Assembly (NCBI GenBank): GCA_002005505.1
Contig: KV908534.1
Coordinates: 38,934-102,933, forward strand
Source of the DNA: Botryococcus braunii
Lineage: Eukaryota > Chlorophyta > Trebouxiophyceae
DNA length: 64,000 bases
Direction: 5' to 3'
The notes under the pieces were generated by a model. It searched no databases, was not told the DNA's origin, and saw nothing but the letters and a program-made list of their open reading frames with translations. Below, piece after piece: positions 32,130-42,930 of the stretch. A program made the translations under genes and the position numbers. How positions within the stretch are numbered: position 1 is the first letter of the stretch; each line of letters opens with the position of its first letter.

Positions 32130-35100
32130 TTACTCCATCCCAATCCCAGCCCTCAATTTCTGGAATTGCACTTTAGGCAACGCTTTGGTGAACATGTCCG
32201 CCAGATTTGATGCAGACTCCACATAGAAGGGGCTGATTGATCCTTGCTCCACTTCCTGCCTGACTCTGTGGTATCTGACCCCGATGTGCTTCGTGCGCGG
32301 CGAGATCGGAATGCCCTTGATGTTGGCCAGCGCTCCCGTATTGTCGGTGTAGATCCTGATTGGCGCTGGAACTCCCCCAAAATCTGACACGAGCTTGGAG
32401 ATCCACAGGGCTTCCTGTACTCCGCTGCACATGGAGACAAACTCTGCCTCCACTGTAGAGAGGGCTGTGACCTTTTGCAGCTTACTCCCCCATAAGATGG
32501 CAGCCGTACCACTGAGAAAGACATGGCCAGAAGTGGACCTTCTGCCATCGACTTCTCCTGCATAATCACTATCGACAAAGCCGGTTATCCCATTCTTCCC
32601 TTTATCCCACAACAGCCCAAAATCCTTGGAGCCGAGCAGGTATTTCAGCACAGAGATGCCAGCCCTGTAATGATGACTTGTAGGGCTGACGGCAAACCTA
32701 GCAAGGTGGTTGGCAGCAAAAGCAATATCTGGCCTAACGGTATTTGCCAAATACATTATCCCACCCACCAGCTCTCTGTACCTATTCCCAACTGGAAGAG
32801 GATCACCAACATGTGCAGATAACTGAAATGCTGTGTCCATAGGTAGGGCTTTGGGTTTTAAGCTTTCTTCACCATGAAAGCTGGTTATTATTTCTGCAGT
32901 CAACTTTTCGTTTGACAATTTGATTGACTGCAACACACCATTGTTGTCAAAACTTTGCGTTACGCTCATGCCGAGAAAACACTTAGCAGGACCTAAGTCT
33001 TTCACAGCAAAGTGTGCATTTAGCAAGGCTTTGACAGCAGTGACTTTGTCCATGTTCTTGGAAGCGACAAGAATGTCATCAACATAGACGAGCACATAAA
33101 CATCATCATCTCCCAATTTTCTTGCTATGAATAGGGAGGGGTCAGAATCAGCAATGACAAAGCCATCATCGAGCAAAACTTTAGACATAGTGTCATACCA
33201 TGCTTTTGGTGCTTGCTTTAAACCATATAGGGCTTTGTTTAGTTTGCACACTGTGTTTGGTCCTCCCTCATAAAAGCCAGGTGGCTGCTGAACATAGACG
33301 GTTTCCTGCAATTTACCATGGAGAAATGCAGTACTAATGTCCAGCTGGTGTAGATGCATTTGTTGCTCTACAGCCATGGAGAGAAGGTACCTTAGAGTTG
33401 AGTGTCGAGAGACGGGAGCGTACACTTCTGTATAGTCCACTCCGTATACCTGCTTAAACCCTTTGGCGACGAGTCGGGCCTTGAATTTCTCGACGTCTCC
33501 ACTCTCTGTCAGCTTGACCTTGAACACCCAGCGTACCGGCAAAGCTCTCTTTGCTTGTTGCTCCGACACCTGTACTAAATCCCAGGTCTCCAAGGCATTT
33601 AAAGAACCCATTTCTTCAAGCATAGCAGTAATCCATTTTTCGGCTTCGGGACTATTGATTGCTTCAAGATAAGTGTTGGGTTCTGCATACACAGTGTTTG
33701 CTTCAATTTGAATGACACCCTGTACAGAAGTGTCAGCAAAATGTGCCTGTGTTGTGTGTGTGTATCTCTTCCTAACCGGATACCGACCGGCAAATAGACC
33801 AGCAGGGGTAACAGGGATTTTAGACCCAGAGAAGTCAAACTCAACTACCTTCTCCGTTCGAGAGCCCGAGACTTCGCCCTCTACACTGTTGTGAGTGGAG
33901 ACTTGTGGAACACCCTTGGGCAAAGGGCGCGCTCCCGGAGGACTTGTGGAACGGGAGGGAATCAAGTGATCACCATGCCCCGCGCCTCCCTTTTGCTCAC
34001 CCCTAGCCTCGTTTGGAAAGGTATCCTGCTGATCCACTTCCCCATCCCAGGCATCAGCCACTGCAGATCTATTGCCACTAAACTCCATATCAGACACATC
34101 AGGCACATACTCTAAATCAGGCTCATCATCCGACTCAGGCTCAAAATCTTCCTCTTCCTCCATTGCACTTAGAGGAGAAGAGACACCATAAGTGAAATCA
34201 AGATCAGAAGATGCATGCGTGCGATGATTTACAGCACCGTAAGGCTGCGCTGCGGAAATCTGCGTGTCGGGTGCGACTTCAAAGCACTTGCAGTCAGCAC
34301 CTCTATGCACTGTCACCTTCCCATCTATCAAGACCCTGTACTGCTTGCTGTCTCCCTGATAGCCAAGAAAAACACCAGTTTGACAAACAGGATGGAATTT
34401 ACCAGTCCTAAGGGTCTTGGGTGTCAGAACTTTGCACTTGCTTCCAAACACTCTCAAGTATGAGACATTTGGGACAACACCATACATGAGCTCGTAGGGT
34501 GTTTTGTCATGCAAATTAGTAGGGGACAAGTTTCTTACGTGACATGCGGTCAACACTGCTTCCCCCCAATACTTTCGTGGTAGCTCTGAGTCTGCAAGCA
34601 TGGCCCGTGCTTTCTCTTGGAGAGTCCGGTTCAAGCGCTCAACCTTCCCATTTGATTGATGAGAGTAAGGAGGTGTCACTTGGTGCAGAATCCCATGTTT
34701 TCTGCAGAACCGGTCAAGTCCCAAGAATTCAGTCCCACCATCCGTTCTAATGGCTTTGACTGGCAATTCAGTAGAGAGAGAGAGGGTCTTCAACACTAGA
34801 ATAGCCTCCGAGCTCGCGTCGCTCTTCTTCTTGAGTAGCACTGTTACTGAAAAATCAGAACGTTCATCAATAATATTTAATGCATACTCTTCCCCCTCAG
34901 GTGTGACAGGTCTGATGGGACCCATCACATCCATGTGTACAAGTTCCATCCTATTAGAGACAGTGGACCCTGTTGGTTTGTGGGGAGCAGACGACATTTT
35001 ACCATCAATGCAAGCTTCACACATGCCATTCATCCCAATGAGGGAAGTCAAGTTCCCCGCCGGAAGAACAACCCCTTGCACGCATGAGGTTTTCCTAATT

Positions 35101-37430
35101 TTGCTCAGCATAGCAGGAGACAAGTGGCCAAATCTTCTATGCCATAAGTCAACAGACATGGAAGCAAGAGGGTTGGCTTCAGGCTGTGTGTGTTCTACTG
35201 GATTAGCAAACGTCACTCGTTTGGCAGGAATAGACTTATCAATCAGCCACCAATAAGGGTGAGCGTGGTAAGCCGCAACAATGGGGGTACCCTCTGAGTC
35301 TTTAATTATGCAAGTGAGACCATTGAGGGACACAAACAGACCATCTCTGTATGCTTTTCCAACGGAAAACAGGCGCTTCTGCGTAGAAGGAACATGTTTA
35401 ACATTGAACAGTTGCATGGTACTGCCATTTTCTAAATGCACAGTGACAGTGCCCTCCCCCAGGATATGTTCCTTCCTACCATTTGCCACAGTGACGTATT
35501 GAGGATCAGTGTATGCAACATAATCCTCCATACAAGACATGTCAGAACAAATATGGTCGGTCGCACCGGAGTCGACCAACCAACCAGGAAGAGGAGGGGT
35601 TGCGCCGAACTCATGAGTTTGCACAACGTTTGCCTGAGACTTGTTCTTTGGGCAGTACGTCCTGATATGGCCTGCCTCCCCACATAGGAAGCATATAGGT
35701 ACAGGCCTCCCTGGGGTTTGGACTGCAGCCCTTCCTCCCTGCACAGCTTCCTTGACAACTGCAGTGTCAGCTTCCACAGCACCTTCTACAACATTCAAGG
35801 ATGTTGAAGTTCTAGTGAACTGGGGCCTATTGCCCTGAGGGTGTGGGTTGAAGTTCCTATGTAGTTTAGGAACTTCTGCTGTGGTCGCTTTAGGTGTATG
35901 TCCCTTTGCGGCACGCAACCGGATAAACGTAAGTTCTAGGTTGCCCTGCAGTCTACCAATATCCGGGTTATCTTGGACAAGATTGAACTGTGTGTTCTTG
36001 TCTTGTTCATATTCAGGAGTCAAACCTGCAAGTATGACATAGCATAGAGCCAGATCTGTGTAATTTTGCCCAAAACTTCTCAATGACATGACAAGTTTCC
36101 TAGCTCTGCTGACATACAAGGAGGGTTTTTCTCCTGGATTCATCTTCAGAGTGTGAAGCTCTTGGAATAGAGCCATCACCAGCCCTCGACCTCGTACTGT
36201 GAAGATGTTGATTAAACATGACCAGATACCATATGCAGATTTCTGATCACTGACCTCAATTTGGTACGGCTCTGTGAGTGAACCAGTGAGTAGAGTTTGG
36301 GCTACCCAATCGTGGGGATACTGACTACAGTCAGAGTGTATACACCATTCAACCCCAGCAGACAACAAGATTGCATGAGCAAACCGGGACCAAGCTACCC
36401 AATTGTGATCGTTTAATTTCATAACGTCGAGCTTGGGCAACAGTTTGGAAATTATTCCTTGCAACGCATCGGAAGAGTTTGAAGCGTTACCCATAGGGAA
36501 TGGATTTGGGAGGCCAGAACCTGATCCCCCCGGTCCCCCTGGCCATCCCGGGCCACCTGGGCCACCTGGTCCACCCCCTGGAGGCCACCCACCACCTGGT
36601 GGTCCGCCCCATGTAGGAGGAACGCCGGGAACGTTTGGATTAAATTCACCTGGTGGCCAACCTGGTCCACCCGGTGGTCCCCCACCTGGCCCCCCACCAC
36701 CACCACCTCCACCAGGCAGGCCTGGTGGTGCTGAGGTCCAAGGGAATACCAAGGATGCCTGACTAGTGTTATTTATACTAGCATTGGCATTCATTGTACT
36801 TACTAGATTTGGATCAGGAGCAGACATGGTAACACCAGGTTGTGGAATAGGCATAGATGCAATGCCTAGACTACTAGTAGGTACATTTTCTGCAGCAACT
36901 GGTGCACTCGTATCGGGGAATGTATCATCAAAGGTTTGTGTATGAGACATTTCCCTGAAAAAATTCATGGGCCTGACTCCACTCCCAATGGGTGTTCCTA
37001 GAGGTGGTCTATAGGATAATGAACTCCTACCCATGGAGCGTGGTATGCCATATGTAACATCCATAGGGACAAATGTTCTAGGAGTGGGTCTGGACTGAGA
37101 GGGTGACCAACCTAAGGGCACCGCTGCACCTCTGTGTGGTGGGGCAGAGTACCTGACCCCATCCCTGCTGAAAGACTGCCCCATATCGCTGAAGTTACCG
37201 TGGTCACTTTGTTGAACGTGTGGGGCAGCCCTCCCGGAGAGTGGAGGTGTAACTGCTGCCACTTGTCCAGACAGATTTGGTGCCTGCACAGTTTCAAACA
37301 AAGGATTCTCGTCAATGGCAACGTGATCTGCAAACCTATCGTCTTCAACAACGTTGAAGCGATTGCGAAAAATATTGCCAGATCTGGTTTTAGAAGGGTA
37401 GGTCCCACCTGGACCAAGCCCTGAACTCAT
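32130..37430 (-). CDS. C1 Gag-Pol polyprotein, about 1766 aa, single open frame
   Basis: The start is the ATG at 37430 (MSSGLGPGG); codons further upstream lack ATG. Order by residue from this ATG: disordered N-terminus with a Gly/Pro tract (236-308); capsid-type UBN2 region (about 330-510); CCHC knuckle CFLCGEAGHIRTYC (580-593); aspartyl protease WLVDSGATDH (DSG 620-622); GAG-pre-integrase and HHCC finger (H764, H769, C804, C807); integrase with MDVMGPI, RTDGGTEF and GKVERLNRT; RT with WVFKVKL, AFLHGKL and the catalytic YVDD (about 1449-1452); RNase H with VDSDYAGE, TVEAEFVS and TDNTGA; terminal ADMFTKALPK. PR-IN-RT-RH order defines Ty1/copia. One frame encodes everything, so Gag excess must be set by another means. 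All catalytic residues are present, so it is probably autonomous. Confidence 0.95.
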   Translation of the reverse strand: MSSGLGPGGTYPSKTRSGNIFRNRFNVVEDDRFADHVAIDENPLFETVQAPNLSGQVAAVTPPLSGRAAPHVQQSDHGNFSDMGQSFSRDGVRYSAPPHRGAAVPLGWSPSQSRPTPRTFVPMDVTYGIPRSMGRSSLSYRPPLGTPIGSGVRPMNFFREMSHTQTFDDTFPDTSAPVAAENVPTSSLGIASMPIPQPGVTMSAPDPNLVSTMNANASINNTSQASLVFPWTSAPPGLPGGGGGGGGPGGGPPGGPGWPPGEFNPNVPGVPPTWGGPPGGGWPPGGGPGGPGGPGWPGGPGGSGSGLPNPFPMGNASNSSDALQGIISKLLPKLDVMKLNDHNWVAWSRFAHAILLSAGVEWCIHSDCSQYPHDWVAQTLLTGSLTEPYQIEVSDQKSAYGIWSCLINIFTVRGRGLVMALFQELHTLKMNPGEKPSLYVSRARKLVMSLRSFGQNYTDLALCYVILAGLTPEYEQDKNTQFNLVQDNPDIGRLQGNLELTFIRLRAAKGHTPKATTAEVPKLHRNFNPHPQGNRPQFTRTSTSLNVVEGAVEADTAVVKEAVQGGRAAVQTPGRPVPICFLCGEAGHIRTYCPKNKSQANVVQTHEFGATPPLPGWLVDSGATDHICSDMSCMEDYVAYTDPQYVTVANGRKEHILGEGTVTVHLENGSTMQLFNVKHVPSTQKRLFSVGKAYRDGLFVSLNGLTCIIKDSEGTPIVAAYHAHPYWWLIDKSIPAKRVTFANPVEHTQPEANPLASMSVDLWHRRFGHLSPAMLSKIRKTSCVQGVVLPAGNLTSLIGMNGMCEACIDGKMSSAPHKPTGSTVSNRMELVHMDVMGPIRPVTPEGEEYALNIIDERSDFSVTVLLKKKSDASSEAILVLKTLSLSTELPVKAIRTDGGTEFLGLDRFCRKHGILHQVTPPYSHQSNGKVERLNRTLQEKARAMLADSELPRKYWGEAVLTACHVRNLSPTNLHDKTPYELMYGVVPNVSYLRVFGSKCKVLTPKTLRTGKFHPVCQTGVFLGYQGDSKQYRVLIDGKVTVHRGADCKCFEVAPDTQISAAQPYGAVNHRTHASSDLDFTYGVSSPLSAMEEEEDFEPESDDEPDLEYVPDVSDMEFSGNRSAVADAWDGEVDQQDTFPNEARGEQKGGAGHGDHLIPSRSTSPPGARPLPKGVPQVSTHNSVEGEVSGSRTEKVVEFDFSGSKIPVTPAGLFAGRYPVRKRYTHTTQAHFADTSVQGVIQIEANTVYAEPNTYLEAINSPEAEKWITAMLEEMGSLNALETWDLVQVSEQQAKRALPVRWVFKVKLTESGDVEKFKARLVAKGFKQVYGVDYTEVYAPVSRHSTLRYLLSMAVEQQMHLHQLDISTAFLHGKLQETVYVQQPPGFYEGGPNTVCKLNKALYGLKQAPKAWYDTMSKVLLDDGFVIADSDPSLFIARKLGDDDVYVLVYVDDILVASKNMDKVTAVKALLNAHFAVKDLGPAKCFLGMSVTQSFDNNGVLQSIKLSNEKLTAEIITSFHGEESLKPKALPMDTAFQLSAHVGDPLPVGNRYRELVGGIMYLANTVRPDIAFAANHLARFAVSPTSHHYRAGISVLKYLLGSKDFGLLWDKGKNGITGFVDSDYAGEVDGRRSTSGHVFLSGTAAILWGSKLQKVTALSTVEAEFVSMCSGVQEALWISKLVSDFGGVPAPIRIYTDNTGALANIKGIPISPRTKHIGVRYHRVRQEVEQGSISPFYVESASNLADMFTKALPKVQFQKLRAGIGME

Positions 37431-37757
37431 GTTTAAACGTAATGAAGGGTTCAATCAGTGTAAAAGCACGAGTTTGCCTCCCATTAACGGAAAACAAAAC
37501 ACCAAACTCAACACAATCCAAAAGCTCTGTGTGACGTGGCTTGGATATATGTGAATTAACACGGATCCTCCACCACACTATGCTCCAACAGCCACGAAGT
37601 AAATAGTAGTGTAATGCAAGTGATAAATGCAGTAAGCAAAATAATCAAAAAGCACGACATTAATTTACTTCCCTTCCAAAATTTGTACTCCTCACACAGG
37701 CAGATGATGTCCGATCGGGACTAAGATCGCCTCTACTTGCGATCCCATACGACGGGA
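37431..37757 (-). other. C1 5' leader
   Basis: About 330 bp between PBS and ATG. Non-coding, AT-rich in part, with an expected packaging role that cannot be read from sequence. Confidence 0.6.
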
Positions 37758-37769
37758 TCGCCGATACCA
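37758..37769 (-). promoter_or_regulatory. Primer-binding site of C1
   Basis: The minus strand reads TGGTATCGGCGA, directly abutting the 5' LTR end, then diverges (TCCCGTCG) from the other elements. Confidence 0.8.
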
Positions 37770-38833
37770 TGTAGATAAAACAACATGAAATAAACAATTA
37801 CTTCAACAATTACTTCAAACCTTGCTGACGGAACACCATCGTCAGTAAGGATAATGCCTGCATGCGCACCGACACCAGGACTTCAAACAAGCCTTATTGA
37901 AGGCACATAACAACAAGACGTGAGCCGTGGTCATATAGAAAGCCAACGAACTTTGTTACAATGTGTGTGTCTTGTAATTGTAGCCTATAGCTAAGCAAGC
38001 TATAATGAAGGTGATTACCTGCATGCGCACCGACACCAGGACTTCAAACAAGCCTTATTGAAGGCACATAACAACAAGACGTGAGCCGTGGTCATATAGA
38101 AAGCCAACGAACTGTTGACTTCAAGAGACTGGCCCTCTTAAATACCATGACAAGCTACGTAGCCGTACCCGAGTCAGCCCAAGTACGTCTACCTTGTACA
38201 TGGTGTACAATACACCGGACTTCGTGTTCGAATTTGTAAGTCCGAACATCCGGGTCCTGATTCGGACCAGAACACTCATGTTTCTAGTCACGATCGTCGG
38301 TGCTGGCTACTAAATGGCTAATCAAGGGGAAAGGACCGTGAATGCATACGGTCAACCTTTCGGTTACCCCTTGGGTTTGCCCACTCATATTTCTATCTCC
38401 TGGAGGTGCTAGTTGACTTCCAGAAGTGGCACAACACATTGAGGCTTATGAATTGCCAAGATCTAAGTGCTTAGTCAATTCCAGGCCTCAGCATTTCATC
38501 ATAAGACTAGACAAATGATAAGGTCATACTGGAGTTCATGAGAGAACACCAAGATCAGCGTCCAAACAGCTTCTATACAAGTATTCACGCATGGAATGCC
38601 TTAGAAACTGTCTGAGCACCCGCAGACACTCTTAAAGAGTACATAGACACTCTTGAAGATTACAAATAAACAGCAGGTACGTATCTCGCATTGCTCAGTA
38701 AGTACAAACCACGTGGCAGATGAGGTCGGCATGGCCTAGATACTTTGTTCAATGATCCTTGTCCCCAAAGTCACATGTCAATTTATTGGATAATGACAAT
38801 TAGGGTCGCATCTGCAATTAGATTATCACAACA
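37770..38833 (-). repeat. 5' LTR of C1 (1064 bp)
   Basis: Starts (plus strand) TGTAGATAAAACAACATG and ends TTATCACAACA. It contains, on the minus strand, TATTTAAG at 38144-38137, then the duplicated leader (38111-38019 and 37950-37858), then about 88 bp to the LTR end. Confidence 0.92.
37858..38144 (-). promoter_or_regulatory. C1 LTR promoter and duplicated leader (93 bp x2)
   Basis: On the minus strand TATTTAAG is followed 33 bp later by CAG|TTCGTTGGC, the start of a 93-bp segment ending GCATGCAG. A 68-bp spacer begins GTAATC and ends CAAAG, then the same 93 bp recur. Both LTRs carry it, so it belongs to the element. It resembles two copies of a first exon around a GT...AG intron; splicing is not shown. 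Confidence 0.8.
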
Positions 38834-38844
38834 ATTAAGGCACT

Positions 38845-39597
38845 CACTCCCCCGAAAAAATAAGTGGCGGTCGAATATACAGGGCGAAATTGCCTAAGGT
38901 AGCCGCACGTGCCTAGGGAAGCGAGACACAGCCATGTGTAGCTCTAGTGCTGACGTGGTATGTACTGCCAAGAGTACGATGAACCGACTCTCTCTTTCGC
39001 ACTTGGGCAAATTTTCTAAGGTGGGCAAGCGGGCGACTCGGCAGTGGTCCAGAGTCGTCACGCCTGAAATTCTAACAAAGAAAATTACCTTTCCAAATTA
39101 AATTTGATTAGAAAGCAAGGCACAAGGCCGTGTATTTGAAGAGGGACGGTCAGGGCGTGTGAGTTTTCAGGTAAGCCAATGTACTCCGTACAAGGTTCGG
39201 GGGTCACTTTGGGCTAAAATGCAATTTTGCATGCTGTATTTTCGTGTGGTATGAAGAGGATAGGAGCCCATCATGGCTTTGGGTGCCACTATCCAAAGGA
39301 TTGGCCCTTGACAGAGGTGTGTGTGGGCCCGGACCCGCGAGCAAGGTCTAAGGGGAAACCTTGTGAGGCTTTAAACGCAAGGGCCGAAGGGGACAAAACT
39401 TGAGGAAACAGAAATTCTGGGCCTTGTCAAGAATTTGGGGATTGCTTGCAATCTATTTAGAGTCATGGCTTGCTAGCCCCATGCGCTAACAACAACTCAC
39501 AAAGGGACCGTTTAATGGCACGCTTGTATGCAGAGCCCCTATCTATATGTAGCAACAACTTCTCAAAGTGACCGCCACTAATTTTTTCGGGGGAGTG
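38845..39597 (+). mobile_element. E2 copy 3 (753 bp)
   Basis: Same ends and length as the other E2 copies, with a few private substitutions (for example AATTACCTTTCC near 39086). Followed by S2 copy 3. Confidence 0.85.
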
Positions 39598-40352
39598 ATG
39601 CGAGTTTGGTGTTTTCTTCCTAACTCACTCGCCGGAAATCTGCTGGCGTGTCGCGAATGCATTAAGCACTGGGCCGCAAAACTTCAGCTATAATGATAAC
39701 TTACGTCTTTAAGGTAAATACAATGACAATGTTGGGTAAAGTTTAAAAAACTGCTTCGTGGGTTGCTGCCGGGATCTGGCCGATGGTCTTTCGAAGTGCG
39801 ACACCCTTGTCTTGCACTTCCGTCACCGGACATGCTGTGAAATAAGACATTCTGGCAAATTAAAAGATTTTTTAAAGGATTGATTCGTGTGCAATTCGAT
39901 ATTTGGCTACTTTCAAGACTTTGTCCTACGTGATTGGACCAACGGGTTTGATAAGTGGCGGATAGACAAATGTAGCATTCAAACAACGGTCCAGAACTTT
40001 TTAAACTACGGTGGTTAGACCCATTTGCTTGATACCGCAACCATCTGCTGGCCAAAACGTCCAGATATATGCCACATGGTGTAGATCTGATGATGATCCA
40101 GTGGTAGCAAAACAATAAACATGAAGCTCTTAAAACTTATAGGGTTCACCTACGTTCGTCTTGGATACTAAAGAGCCCTTTCAAGTATATGGGTACGTCC
40201 AAATTTGGGAGGTGTCTGTCCAATGAAGATGTGGATGTGTATGTGCACATGCCCACTACAAACACGAATGAACTCAAGCAGATAAAGTGCAAGGAATCTA
40301 TTGTTTCTTATTGGCATTTCCAGATGTCACTCTCGCTCCAGCATGTCATTAC

Positions 40353-40445
<93 letters not shown>

Positions 40446-40595
40446 CCACACACATCATCCTCATCATCCTTTCGTTACTTTGCAACCATCTAATAGAAAC
40501 TAGCACGCCGCTCCTCGTGTTGGTAACGGCTATGTCACACGTGTCCGCCATGGCAAAAGCTAGGCTATCCTTCAAACCAGGTTGGCCGGAAGAAT
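39598..40595. repeat. S2 passenger, copy 3 (truncated)
   Basis: Matches S2 from its start through the (CT)n tract to GGCCGGAAGAAT, then stops. There is no TRIM in the (CT)n tract. Its minus-strand 143-codon frame (39684-40115) is shared with S2 copy 4 (47383-47814), but no domain was recognised. Confidence 0.8.
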
Positions 40596-40599
40596 CACT

Positions 40600-40975
40600 G
40601 TGACGAAGGATTTTTCGGAAAGTCTTCGTATTTTATTCGTAAATTTCTTAAATACGAAGGGTTTACGAAGATTTACGAAGCATTTACGAAACAGAGTCGA
40701 AGGTGTTGTGAAAGGGGCTTCAAAATGCGAAAATGTTACGAATTTCAAACGAAAGATTTGCGAAAGGTTTACGAATGGTTTCCGAGATTCGGCCGATATT
40801 TTTATTTTTGCGAATGCTTTCCGAAGGAGCTTTTACGAAGGATTTGCGAATGATACTCGACATGATTGCGAAGCTGTGTTCGAGAGTGATTTACGGCGGT
40901 TATACGGTGAGTTTGCGAATAGGCCACGATGCAAATAAGACGTATATGCGAAGGAAATGCGAATGACTGGAAATT
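40600..40975. repeat. CGAA-rich degenerate repeat
   Basis: The tetramer CGAA (or TTCG) occurs about 25 times in roughly 375 bp, mostly as TTTACGAAG, TTTGCGAA and relatives at irregular spacing. Open frames here reflect the repeat. Origin unknown. Confidence 0.7.
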
Positions 40976-41101
40976 TACATACGAAGTTACCTTGTCAGAG
41001 CCCATTCCCTGAATTACTTCATCCGCCTCTGCAGCTAAGTACAACTATGAAGTGCTAATTATAATATCCTCCAGTAGCAAAGCTACTATCATTTCGACCT
41101 G

Positions 41102-41154
41102 AGCGCTACTAGTAGCGCTACGTAGCAATAGTACTAGTATACTAGTACTATTGC
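41102..41154. repeat. Two adjacent perfect palindromes (18 bp and 30 bp)
   Basis: 41102-41119 (AGCGCTACTAGTAGCGCT) and 41125-41154 (centre TAGTATACTA) are perfect inverted repeats with no loop, separated by 5 bp. Confidence 0.85.
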
Positions 41155-41344
41155 ACTAGTAAATATCGTGAGAAGACTGACAATCATATTGTATATATGA
41201 CAACAACCTCCAGCTCGTCTCGTGCAAGCTTCTCACACTGCACATGTATTCCTGACTGCCACTGTTGACATTAATGTCAATATTGTCATGTGCAAGTAAG
41301 TTGCAGGTGCATTGGGATCCACCAATGAGCACGTGCACTACGTA

Positions 41345-41420
41345 GGACCACTGTAAACATTGTTCAGGATGATATACCAACACGTGCACCACTGTATACA
41401 TTGTTCAGGATGATATACCT
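41345..41420. repeat. Short direct repeat
   Basis: ACATTGTTCAGGATGATATA occurs twice about 42 bp apart, preceded each time by CCACTGTA. Confidence 0.8.
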
Positions 41421-41580
41421 CCCAATTTCTAAGGATTGCCCTTCCACCCGTATACGCGGAAGTAAAGCTATGTTTGACAGACTCAAGGAGAGGCAAGAAT
41501 GCTGCTTGGCGAGCTCAGGCCTTCAAGTTGTCCACATCTTCTCTGTGCTGGCCCGTTGTTCTCCTCCTCCGAAGAGTCAT

Positions 41581-41788
41581 GAACATCCGAGACGTCCCCC
41601 TTTCCCTGGCAGCAAAAATGGGGGCGGTGTCAATCAACTTGCCAAGTTTGATGCATGCTCAGCACGGCCATGACCAGCTCACGACCACTTCGCGAACCTT
41701 TGCAAAGGCAGTCACTGCAGCACTGAGGCACACGCATACGCAAGAGCAACAGCGAACGCAAAGCACGCAACCACAGTCTCACACACAT

Positions 41789-41864
<76 letters not shown>

Positions 41865-42258
41865 ACACACACACACATGCGGCATGGAGACACCGGTGCA
41901 ATCCTGATACTAGAAAGGGTGAAGGTGGGGTGACACAAATCAAAGGGAAGGGATGCGGAGACCTTAACGGCGGGAAGGGGCCCTCTGCCCTTGCGGAGCC
42001 GTGCTGCCCTCCTAATTTCTTGTTCCGGGGAGGAATGAACATTCAATACGTCTCCCCTGTCCTGGCAGCAAGAAGGGGTGGGGGGGGCGGTGGTCAATAA
42101 ACTTGCAAAGTTGGATCCATATGGCTGTGCACAGGCATGACCACTTCAAGAAAACAGAGGCAGTCAATGCAGCAATGAGACATACGCAGAGATGCATGCA
42201 TATGCACGCACACGCACAGATACAGACACAGCAGTGCGCGCGCGCCCACCCACCCACC

Positions 42259-42290
<32 letters not shown>

Positions 42291-42323
42291 GACACAGACA
42301 CACAGACGCATGCGTGCGCGCGC

Positions 42324-42394
<71 letters not shown>

Positions 42395-42786
42395 CGCGTT
42401 TGGCATGAAGACACCGCGGTGCACTCCTGATCCTAGATAAGGGAAAGGTTGGGCGGCACAGGGAAGGGGTGCGGAGACCTTATCAGCAGGAATGGGCCCT
42501 CTGCACTTGCGAAGCCGTGCTGGCCTAGGGACAATAGGAGGACTCCTAGGAAGGTCAAAGACAATAGGCCTATTGTCTTTGACCGGAGAGGAATGAACAT
42601 CCAAAACGTCTCCCCTTTCCTGGCAGCACAAAGGGGGGGGGGGGGCTGGCTGTCAATATACTTGCAAAGTTGGATCCATATGGCTGTGCACAGGCATGAC
42701 CACCTCACGAAACTTGCAGAGGCAGTCGATGCAGCAATGAGTCATACGCACACACGCATGCACGCACAGACACAGCGGTGCGTGCG

Positions 42787-42836
<50 letters not shown>

Positions 42837-42846
42837 CACGCGCACG

Positions 42847-42877
<31 letters not shown>

Positions 42878-42892
42878 GCACGCACGCACACG

Positions 42893-42930
<38 letters not shown>

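Larger units (their letters stand above)
23773..38833 (-). mobile_element. Ty1/copia element C1, intact coding region
   Basis: Two 1064-bp LTRs (the left one split by gypsy G1), one open gag-pol frame, PBS directly at the 5' LTR and a purine tract at the 3' LTR. TSD is TTTAA at 23768-23772 against ATTAA at 38834-38838, one mismatch. By eye the LTRs show no obvious differences and have exactly equal length (845+219 = 1064), so insertion was recent. It interrupts S2 copy 2 and is itself the host of G1. Confidence 0.9.

Noticed and set aside
39684..40115. 143-codon frame conserved in several S2 copies as a gene
   Set aside because: It is broken in other S2 copies (18932-20957, 21711-23772), no domain was recognised, and conservation is explained by recent duplication.
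41630..42414. Cys-Val or Thr-His rich frames (VCVCVC, THTHTH)
   Set aside because: They are translations of (CA)n tracts.
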